A stretch of 51,684 nt of DNA from Comamonadaceae bacterium (GTDB lineage Bacteria > Pseudomonadota > Gammaproteobacteria > Burkholderiales > Burkholderiaceae_C), in assembly GCA_947448735.1 (NCBI GenBank), contig CANFOS010000027.1, positions 1 through 51,684 of the forward strand. Direction: 5' to 3'. The translations under genes were made by a program, and so were the position numbers. Below the pieces are notes generated by a model, which saw only the letters and a program-made list of their open reading frames with translations, did not search any database and was not told the origin of the DNA. Below, one piece after another: positions 46,102 through 51,684 of this stretch. Numbering within the stretch: the first letter of the stretch is position 1; each line of letters begins with the position of its first letter.

Positions 46102-46383
46102 CTAGAACTTAATGGCCATCTTTTCCGCATCACGCACTTCAAACGTGCGCGCCCCGGAGGAAATCACCGGGTCTTTTTCGAACCAGCCGGCCACTTCCTC
46201 TTTAGTGTCTGCCTTGCAGATCAGGACCGCCTGGATCAGGCCGGTGTCGTAGTCGGGAAATTTCCAGCCGGTCTCGATTTTTCCTTCGCGCAATAGGCCG
46301 CGCAAGAACTCGACATGCGGTGGACGGTTTGCGGCGTTTTTGTCCATATCGACGATTTTGTAGATCAGTGCATACGTGCCCAT
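46102..46383 (-). CDS. YciI-like protein
   Basis: The ATG at 46383 follows AAGGAAACAAGCA and gives 93 residues with the dimeric alpha-beta-barrel pattern of YciI: ALIYKIVDMDKNAANRPPHV, FLRGLLREGKI, then ADTKEEVAGWFEKDPVISSG. YciI homologues include small catabolic enzymes such as the dehydrochlorinase TftG, and many with no known job. It is the only leftward gene inside the catabolic cluster and is divergent from the hydratase-aldolase gene. The operator-like repeats between them lie 74-104 bp from its start, so it may be co-regulated. A minor tailoring role is inferred. Confidence 0.75.
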   Translation of the reverse strand: MGTYALIYKIVDMDKNAANRPPHVEFLRGLLREGKIETGWKFPDYDTGLIQAVLICKADTKEEVAGWFEKDPVISSGARTFEVRDAEKMAIKF

Positions 46384-46456
46384 TTGCTTGTTTCCTTGCA
46401 ATAGTTGTCTTTGTTTTAGAAGTTGCTGACTCCACTTTCAAAACACCGGTAGAACT

Positions 46457-46511
46457 AGCCAATATTGATTTCAAATCAAGATTGATCAAATGTGTATTGA
46501 CGGGCTATACT
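46457..46511 (+). promoter_or_regulatory. Predicted hydratase-aldolase promoter with two operator-like repeats
   Basis: AGCCAATATTGATT (46457-46470) and AATCAAGATTGATC (46474-46487) each match 12 of 14 bases of the palindrome at 39036. Their centres are 17 bp apart. The second contains a candidate -35 box TTGATC (46482-46487), followed after 18 bp by TATACT (46506-46511). The same operator-on-minus-35 layout is seen at 39036-39072. Confidence 0.6.
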
Positions 46512-46535
46512 AGCACAACATTTTCAGGAGTCCAG

Positions 46536-47537
46536 ATGTTGAAAGCCAATGAAATTCGCGGTTTGTATGCCATTCTGCCGACGCCCGCAAAAGCCGGGGC
46601 GGAGCGTCTGTCGGCGCGCAACACCGTAGACCTGGATGAAACCGCTCGTGTCGTCAATGCCATGATTGACGATGGTTGCAAAGGGTTAATTGCCCTAGGC
46701 ACCACCGGTGAGTGCGCGACGCTCTCACAGGATGATTACGAAGCCTTTATCCGTTGCCTGGTCGAGACGGCCGGCAAACGCGTCCCCACTTTCGTGGGCA
46801 CCAGCGCGATGGGCGGTCATGAGGTTGCGCGTCGCATGAAATTCATTGGCGAATGCGGGGCAGACGGCACGCTGCTGGGCCTGCCGATGTGGCAACCGAT
46901 GACGGTAGACACTTCCGTCAACTTCTACCGCGAACTGTCCGAAACCTTTCCCGACATCGCGATCATGGTGTATGCCAACCAGCGTGCCTTCCGGTTCTCG
47001 TTTCCGGATGACTTCTGGGAGGCCGTGGTGCGCGTCGCCCCGACGGTGGTTGCCGCAAAGTACGCCAAACCCAGAGATCTGAAGCAACTGCTAAAAGTGA
47101 CGGGTGGCCGGATAAACATCATTCCCAATGAGATGACGATGTCGCACTTTTATACAGAGTCGCCAGATACGACCATCTGCTGCTGGGCTACGGCCGCCAG
47201 CATGGGCCCGAAACCGACGATTGAGCTGATGAAGGCGGTCGAACGCCGGGACACGGATGCCGTCAAACGGATTTCAGCCGCGCTGGAATGGGCCAACGAG
47301 CCGATCGCACCCATCATTTCCGACCCCGAAGTTTTTGCGCTCTATAACATCCAGATGGAAAAAATGCGCATCAATGCGGCCGGATACTGCAATGCCGGCC
47401 CCGTCCGTCCGCCTTACGGCGCGATGCCGCCGAACTTTACGAAGTACAGCGAAGAATGCGGACGCCGCTGGGCCACCCTTAGCAAGGATATGGCGGCCGG
47501 TGCCCGGTTGGAAAATTTCTCCACTGCTTCAGCCTGA
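46536..47537 (+). CDS. NahE/PhdJ-type hydratase-aldolase (DapA family)
   Basis: The ATG at 46536 follows CAGGAGTCCAG and gives 333 residues. It has the class I aldolase core with NTVDLDETARVV, GTTGECATL, VYAN (Tyr146) and VVAAKY (Schiff-base Lys175). LGLPMWQPMTVDTSVNFYRE and the C-terminal NIQMEKMRINAAGYCNAGPV then RPPYGAMPP are features of trans-o-hydroxybenzylidenepyruvate hydratase-aldolases rather than of DapA. Such enzymes split an aryl-enoylpyruvate into an aryl aldehyde and pyruvate. It is first in an operon with the extradiol dioxygenase gene. Confidence 0.87.
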   Translation: MLKANEIRGLYAILPTPAKAGAERLSARNTVDLDETARVVNAMIDDGCKGLIALGTTGECATLSQDDYEAFIRCLVETAGKRVPTFVGTSAMGGHEVARRMKFIGECGADGTLLGLPMWQPMTVDTSVNFYRELSETFPDIAIMVYANQRAFRFSFPDDFWEAVVRVAPTVVAAKYAKPRDLKQLLKVTGGRINIIPNEMTMSHFYTESPDTTICCWATAASMGPKPTIELMKAVERRDTDAVKRISAALEWANEPIAPIISDPEVFALYNIQMEKMRINAAGYCNAGPVRPPYGAMPPNFTKYSEECGRRWATLSKDMAAGARLENFSTASA

Positions 47538-47582
47538 AACCAGGCGAGAGCATCTGTCGGATGTCCAGAAAGGAGATCGGCC

Positions 47583-48488
47583 ATGAATGATTGCCTTATT
47601 ACGGGGTTGCGAAGTATCGAACTGGGCGTAACTAACCTAGAGCGCTCCGCCCGTTTCTATACAGAGGTCTGGGGTCTTGAGAGGGTTGCCGAAAATGCAG
47701 GACGACGTTATTTGCGTGCTACCGGTGATGGTCACCATGCAGTTTGCTTGGCACAAACCGACCGTGCACGGCTTGAGGGCATAACCCTTGCGGCGCGGGA
47801 TGCCTCTGCCATTGATGCACTGCATGCGAAGGTAAACCAATTTGGCGGCGTGCGTGTACTCGCGGCGCCTCATGCGCTCCCGCCAAGCACAGGCGGCGGC
47901 TACGGTCTTGCGATAGAAGGGCCTGAAGGCTTGCGCATCAACATTTCAAGTGAGGTAGCGAATGTCGTGCTCCTGACAGGCGACCATTCACGGCCGGAAA
48001 GTCTGACGCACGTGGTGCTCAACAGCCGAGACGTTGCAGCTCAGTTAAGATTCTTTCTGGACTTTCTGGGCTTCAGGCTCAGCGACAGCACAGACCGGAT
48101 GGAGTTCATCCGCTGCGGTTTAGACCATCACACGATCGCCCTGGCGCATGGCGACAGACTCTCGCTGAACCATGTAGCTTTCGAAATGCGCGATATTGAT
48201 GGACTAATGTACGGCGCCGGCCGCCTCATTGAAAACGGTCATGAGGTTGAATGGGGTTTAGGCAGGCACGGCCCCGGAAACAATGTGTTTTCCTATTTCA
48301 TAGACCCGGACGGTTTTGTCGTTGAATACACGACCGAAATGGACCAGATAGATGAGGCCTACCCGACCAAAGACGCCAAGTACTGGTCAGAGTTTCCAAG
48401 GCGTCCATGCCGCTGGGGTGTAGCGAGAAAGCCGTCAGAGCGCCTAATGCAAGCCATGGCTGGCGCCATGCAGTCACCGGCCCGTTAA
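47583..48488 (+). CDS. Type I extradiol dioxygenase (VOC family)
   Basis: The 301-residue two-domain protein has the metal triad His143 (LTHVVLNSRD), His197 (LNHVAFEMRD) and Glu248 (FVVEYTTE). His182/183 (DHHTIAL), His229 (RHGPGNNVFSYF) and Tyr238 sit where catalytic residues occur in BphC-type enzymes. It should cleave a catechol-type ring next to the two hydroxyls, giving the substrate chain for the hydratase-aldolase. AGAAAGGAGATCGGCC precedes the ATG. It lies 45 bp after the hydratase-aldolase gene. Substrate specificity is not predictable here. Confidence 0.88.
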   Translation: MNDCLITGLRSIELGVTNLERSARFYTEVWGLERVAENAGRRYLRATGDGHHAVCLAQTDRARLEGITLAARDASAIDALHAKVNQFGGVRVLAAPHALPPSTGGGYGLAIEGPEGLRINISSEVANVVLLTGDHSRPESLTHVVLNSRDVAAQLRFFLDFLGFRLSDSTDRMEFIRCGLDHHTIALAHGDRLSLNHVAFEMRDIDGLMYGAGRLIENGHEVEWGLGRHGPGNNVFSYFIDPDGFVVEYTTEMDQIDEAYPTKDAKYWSEFPRRPCRWGVARKPSERLMQAMAGAMQSPAR

Positions 48489-48499
48489 CGGTTCTGCCG

Positions 48500-48885
48500 C
48501 GCTATGCATTTCTGGACAATCCAGATGATGTCGGTGCAAGCCGCCGCATTTCAGCGGCGCCAGCACCCCGTGCCAAAAGTTGGCGGATGGACGAAATTTA
48601 CCTCAAGATGGCCCGCTATTGGAAGTACCTTTATCGAGCGGTTGACCGCGTTGGCGATACGCTGGAATTCCTGCTGATTGCCGAGCGAGATGGCTGCCGC
48701 CCGCCGATTCTGAGAGAGCGTCACGGCTGACGCCTTCATGGATATCCTGATGCGTTACTGCAATACCAGAACAAAATCGTCGATCAGGCCATCGCGCGCT
48801 CAATCGGTCACTAGTTCAATGATGGGCTACAAGTCATTTTTGGCGTGCTACGCGCTATTCCAACGAACCGTCCGCGCACCCTAAA
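48500..48885 (+). pseudogene. IS6-family transposase remnant
   Basis: At 48587 a frame reads MDEIYLKMARYWKYLYRAVD then RVGDTLEFLL, the start of the catalytic DDE domain of IS6/IS26-type transposases. After a stop and frame changes, QYQNKIVDQA and MMGYKSFLACYAL at about 48760-48860 match the end of the same transposase. The central part is deleted and several stops intervene. It separates the extradiol gene from the liv genes and marks an old rearrangement. Confidence 0.7.
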
Positions 48886-49597
48886 CTCCTAGGTGTCGGT
48901 GCCATAGGTCGCGGTCTGCACTCAAGGCTGCTGATGTTCCCTGCCATGCTAGGCGGCCGCGATTAATGATGGTGTGGTGGTCGGCTACCCCGATCAGCCG
49001 CTCAACATATTTATCTATCACCAGAATGGTCTGCCCTTGACCTTTGAGGGCTGCCAAGCATTTCCATATTTCCTCCCGAATAAGGGGCGCAAGCCCCTCT
49101 GTTGCTTCATCCAGAATCAGCAAATAAGGATTTGTCATCAGCGCACGGCCGATCGCCAGCATCTGCTGTTCTCCACCCGACAACTGGTTACCCATGTTGG
49201 ACGCCCGCTCAGCAAGACGCGGAAAAAATTGGTAAACCTTTCCAAGTGTCCATGGATTGCGGCTGCCATTGCGGTTGGCCGCAAATGCAACGAGGTTCTC
49301 ACGCACTGTCAGGTTGGGGAAAATCTGCCGCCCCTCGGGAACGAGTGCAACTCCCAGACGCCCGATCCGGTCCGGTGGCTGGCCTGCAATGGATTCGCCC
49401 CGGAAACGTATGGTTCCTCCGAGCGACCGAACGAGGCCCATTACCGAGCGAACAGTCGTTGTCTTGCCCATGCCATTTCTGCCTAGCAGAGTTGCAAGCT
49501 CTCCATGATGAATGGTCAGGGAAATATCGAAAAGCACCACGCTTTCGCCATATGCGGCTTGCAGGTTCTCGACATGCAGCAGGGCATCTTTGCTCAT
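48881..49597 (-). CDS. livF: LIV-type ABC transporter ATP-binding protein LivF
   Basis: The 238-residue ATPase has Walker A GRNGMGKTT, the signature NQLSGGEQQMLAIGRAL, Walker B LLILDEATEGLAP and the LivF-typical PEGRQIFPNLTVREN. With LivG it powers uptake through LivM/LivH across the inner membrane. In Burkholderiales such branched-chain-type transporters often carry aromatic acids, and it lies beside an aromatic catabolic cluster. It is the last gene of the leftward set; the stop abuts the IS6 remnant. Confidence 0.9.
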   Translation of the reverse strand: MSKDALLHVENLQAAYGESVVLFDISLTIHHGELATLLGRNGMGKTTTVRSVMGLVRSLGGTIRFRGESIAGQPPDRIGRLGVALVPEGRQIFPNLTVRENLVAFAANRNGSRNPWTLGKVYQFFPRLAERASNMGNQLSGGEQQMLAIGRALMTNPYLLILDEATEGLAPLIREEIWKCLAALKGQGQTILVIDKYVERLIGVADHHTIINRGRLAWQGTSAALSADRDLWHRHLGV

Positions 49598-49637
49598 AAA
49601 GATAGCATCGTGTTGTTTAAATCAATGTGAAACGCTA

Positions 49638-50399
49638 TCAAGTCATCTCGTCCCCGAGATACGCTTTTTTTACTTCTGGGTCAACACGAATCTGGTCTGG
49701 TGTTCCTGTCGCGATGATGCGACCCCCTACAAGTACAGAAATCCGGTCAGCCAGGCGAAATACGGCATCCATATCGTGTTCAACAAGTAATACTGCGGCC
49801 TGGCGCCGTATCTTTTCAATTAGCTCAATCATCCGAATGGACTCGTCAGGCCCCATACCCGCCATGGGCTCATCAAGCAGCAGAAGCTTGGGTTGGGTTG
49901 CGAGAGCCAGCCCGACCTCGAGCTGGCGCAGCTCGCCGTGTGCCAGCTGTGATGCTATTGTTTTAGCACGATGCAACAAGCCAATCTGCTCAAGCAGTAC
50001 CCGCGACTCGTCAAACAGCGCGGACTCCAGACGAACAGGTTTCCAAAATGAAAAGCTGGATCCTTTACGGGCCTGCACAGCCAGTGCAATATTGTCCAGA
50101 ACCGAGAGAGCGCCAAATATGCTTGTAATCTGGTAAGAACGTGCAAGCCCGAGGCGAGCGCGCTGATCCAGCGATGTTGATGTGATAGCGCTACCGTTGA
50201 ACTTGATGGTCCCACTGTCGGGAGGAAGCAAGCCGGAAAGTTGGGCGATAAGTGTGGTTTTGCCAGCGCCGTTGGGACCAATCAACGCATGCACCTCGGC
50301 ACGCGCGACGTGCAGGGACACTTGATCCGTAGCAGTCAGACCACCGAAGCGCTTGGTTAGCTGGGTAGTTTCAAGCACCACGTCAGATGCTGGATTCAT
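49638..50399 (-). CDS. livG: LIV-type ABC transporter ATP-binding protein LivG
   Basis: The ATG at 50399 (MNPASDVVLE) gives 253 residues. Walker A is GPNGAGKTT, the signature region is AHGELRQLEVGLALA, Walker B is LLLLDEPMAGMGP, and LLVEHDMDAVF holds the switch His, as in LivG. It overlaps the livM end by 17 bp and lies 40 bp before livF. It forms the ATPase pair with LivF. Confidence 0.9.
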   Translation of the reverse strand: MNPASDVVLETTQLTKRFGGLTATDQVSLHVARAEVHALIGPNGAGKTTLIAQLSGLLPPDSGTIKFNGSAITSTSLDQRARLGLARSYQITSIFGALSVLDNIALAVQARKGSSFSFWKPVRLESALFDESRVLLEQIGLLHRAKTIASQLAHGELRQLEVGLALATQPKLLLLDEPMAGMGPDESIRMIELIEKIRRQAAVLLVEHDMDAVFRLADRISVLVGGRIIATGTPDQIRVDPEVKKAYLGDEMT

Positions 50400-51429
50400 C
50401 TGGTTGTTTCTTGCCGCCAAACAGTCCGGCTACACCTTGCGGTGCATACAAAACGATCACGAGCAAGGCAACTCCGACGCCAAGCATTGAATGTTGCGCG
50501 TAGTTGGGGTAAAGCTGGTAGAGCCAGTCAATTTTCACGTTGACGATAATGTCTTCAAGTCCAAGTAATACCAGTGCTCCGACCAATCCGCCATAACGAT
50601 GGCCGACGCCACCAATGATCACCATAATCATCAGCGTTCCGGACTTGGTCCAGTGCATGATCGACGGGTTTACAAAATTATTCTGGGTCGCGAGCAATGC
50701 GCCCGACAAACCACCAATTGCCCCCGCAATCACAAAAGCCGCCAGCTTGTAACGAATGACGGAATAGCCGATGGCTCGCATGCGCATTTCGTTCTCGCGA
50801 ATTCCCTGCAGTACCCGGCCAAATCTGGAATCGATTATTCGACTGACGAGGTAAAAAATGGCGCACAACGTTGCAAGGATGACGTAGTACAGGCTCAGAT
50901 CCCCGCTCAGGTCGACAAAGGGCAGGGTAGGTCTCTCTGCCAGTGAAAGGCCCTCTTCGCCGCCATAGTTTTTCAGAGAGACAGCAATGTAATAAAGCAT
51001 TTGCGCAAATGCCAGTGTGATCATGATGAAATACACACCATGCGTTTTGAGCGAAATTGCGCCTACTACAAGGGCGAACAACCCTGCGACAAGCATCGCT
51101 GCCGGCCAGGCTGTCAAAGCGCTCACGGAATGCCCTACAACAAAGGCGCCGGTGACATAAGCACCGATACCGACAAAAGCCGCATGGCCAAATGAGATCA
51201 TCCCGCCATAGCCAAGGATGAGGTTCAAACTGGTGGCAGCTAGCCCGTAAATCATCACGCGATTGCCAAAACTGATGTAGTACTCGTAACCAAATCCTTG
51301 CATCAGGAGCGGAAAGCCTGTTGTAACACCAATGGCGATCACCAGCATCAGCACCCGTGGACTGAAAAACGGACGACACAAAGGCAAGCCAATAGCGGGG
51401 AGGGAAAGCTTGTTCGTTTTGTCCCGCAT
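50383..51429 (-). CDS. livM: LIV-type ABC transporter permease LivM
   Basis: The 348-residue permease has about ten hydrophobic helices and the LivM pattern SLNLILGYGGMISFGHAAFV, SGDLSLYY, GRVLQGIRENEMRMRAIGYS and MIMVIIGGVGHRYGGLVGAL. It forms the inner-membrane channel with LivH. It begins 5 bp after the livH stop. Confidence 0.9.
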   Translation of the reverse strand: MRDKTNKLSLPAIGLPLCRPFFSPRVLMLVIAIGVTTGFPLLMQGFGYEYYISFGNRVMIYGLAATSLNLILGYGGMISFGHAAFVGIGAYVTGAFVVGHSVSALTAWPAAMLVAGLFALVVGAISLKTHGVYFIMITLAFAQMLYYIAVSLKNYGGEEGLSLAERPTLPFVDLSGDLSLYYVILATLCAIFYLVSRIIDSRFGRVLQGIRENEMRMRAIGYSVIRYKLAAFVIAGAIGGLSGALLATQNNFVNPSIMHWTKSGTLMIMVIIGGVGHRYGGLVGALVLLGLEDIIVNVKIDWLYQLYPNYAQHSMLGVGVALLVIVLYAPQGVAGLFGGKKQPDESSI

Positions 51430-51434
51430 AGTGC

Positions 51435-51684
51435 CTAGCCCCTCGCCGGAAACAGACCGTTTGGTTTCCAGAAGAGAACTGCCGCCATCAGAACGTAAAT
51501 CAAAATTGATGCAATCGCTGGTCCGATAGCCGAGGAGACGTCCGCTGGCAGCACCATGCCAAAAAATGCAGGCAAGAAAGCACGCCCCATTGTGTCGACC
51601 ATGCCCACCAAGATGGCACCCAGAAGCGCGCCGCGAATAGAGCCAATGCCGCCAATAACGATAACAACAAAAGTCAGGATAAGG
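51435..51684 (-). CDS. livH: LIV-type ABC transporter permease LivH, 5' end beyond window
   Basis: Only the last 82 codons are inside the window. They encode VIGGIGSIRGALLGAILVGM, then a loop and a final helix (AIASILIYVLMAAVLFWKPN) ending GLFPARG and a stop at 51435-51437. This is the normal C-terminus of LivH, whose WKPNGLFPA motif is well conserved. The start, the promoter and probably a livK-type binding-protein gene lie further right. Confidence 0.88.
   Translation of the reverse strand, partial: LILTFVVIVIGGIGSIRGALLGAILVGMVDTMGRAFLPAFFGMVLPADVSSAIGPAIASILIYVLMAAVLFWKPNGLFPARG

Noticed and set aside
48407..48730. 107-aa frame after the extradiol gene as an intact gene
   Set aside because: Its C-terminal part is a fragment of an IS6-type transposase and its N-terminal part overlaps the extradiol gene, so it is treated as part of a pseudogene.
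49610..49630. AATCAATGTG between livF and livG as another operator copy
   Set aside because: Only a half-match to the cluster palindrome, and it lies in the 40-bp gap inside an operon, so chance is more likely.
22176..51684. Second copy of the ssrA 3' end (attR)
   Set aside because: Read by eye for CAGCTCCACCA and TTCAAATCCCC on both strands; none found. A degenerate copy or one outside the window cannot be excluded.

Overview
The window looks like the chromosome of a betaproteobacterium of the order Burkholderiales, most likely family Comamonadaceae. The evidence is the gene order gyrA - pheA - tyrA - aroA-cmk - rpsA - ihfB - lapA - lapB - hldE - hldD, the aroA-cmk gene fusion, an Entner-Doudoroff edd-eda pair, an orphan TctC/Bug-type binding protein, and a tmRNA with tag ANDERFALAA. 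No species can be named from the sequence alone.

Positions 1-22175 are core chromosome. First comes a truncated DUF4143-type ATPase, then pdxH, a MobA-like nucleotidyltransferase, a ChaC-like gamma-glutamylcyclotransferase, edd-eda, gloA and a ComEA-like helix-hairpin-helix protein. A long leftward array follows (gyrA, a DUF2059 gene, pheA, tyrA, aroA-cmk, rpsA, ihfB, lapA, lapB, heptose kinase, hldD). It joins DNA topology, aromatic amino acid synthesis, translation, envelope control and LPS heptose synthesis. An OmpA-like gene, ubiG, gph and ssrA run rightward.

Positions about 22176-36900 are a mobile island next to the 3' end of ssrA. It starts with a P4-type tyrosine integrase. A leftward block of four small secreted or membrane proteins follows, then an XRE regulator. 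Next is a recombination set: a gp3/RDF-like metal-binding protein, a YqaJ-type exonuclease and a DUF932 protein. The replication and control set is an inovirus-Gp2/YagK-type protein, an XRE regulator, a DUF3987/YfjI-type protein and an AlpA-like regulator. A very acidic 53-aa protein and an IS21-family remnant lie at its right end. No capsid, conjugation or packaging genes were seen, so it resembles a satellite or a reduced integrative element.

Positions about 37000-51684 are a catabolic region. A quinone-oxidoreductase-like stub is followed by a leftward gene for an HTH-citrate-synthase-like protein that lacks two of the three canonical catalytic residues. Divergent to it is a rightward set: TctC-type binding protein, aldehyde dehydrogenase, Rieske dioxygenase alpha and beta subunits, a 4,5-dihydroxyphthalate-decarboxylase-like protein and a Pht4-like Gfo/Idh/MocA dehydrogenase. 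Then come a leftward YciI-like protein and a rightward NahE/PhdJ-type hydratase-aldolase and extradiol dioxygenase. An IS6-family remnant separates these from leftward liv-type ABC transporter genes. The enzymes make a coherent route: uptake, ring dihydroxylation, rearomatisation and/or decarboxylation, meta cleavage, release of pyruvate, and aldehyde oxidation. The combination does not match a textbook operon that I recognise.

The best candidate for a new system is this cluster. Related palindromes (AATCAATATTGATT and ATTGATCAA types) recur in its promoter regions, and two of them overlap predicted -35 boxes. I infer that the HTH-citrate-synthase-like protein senses an acyl-CoA or carboxylate ligand and controls the cluster.
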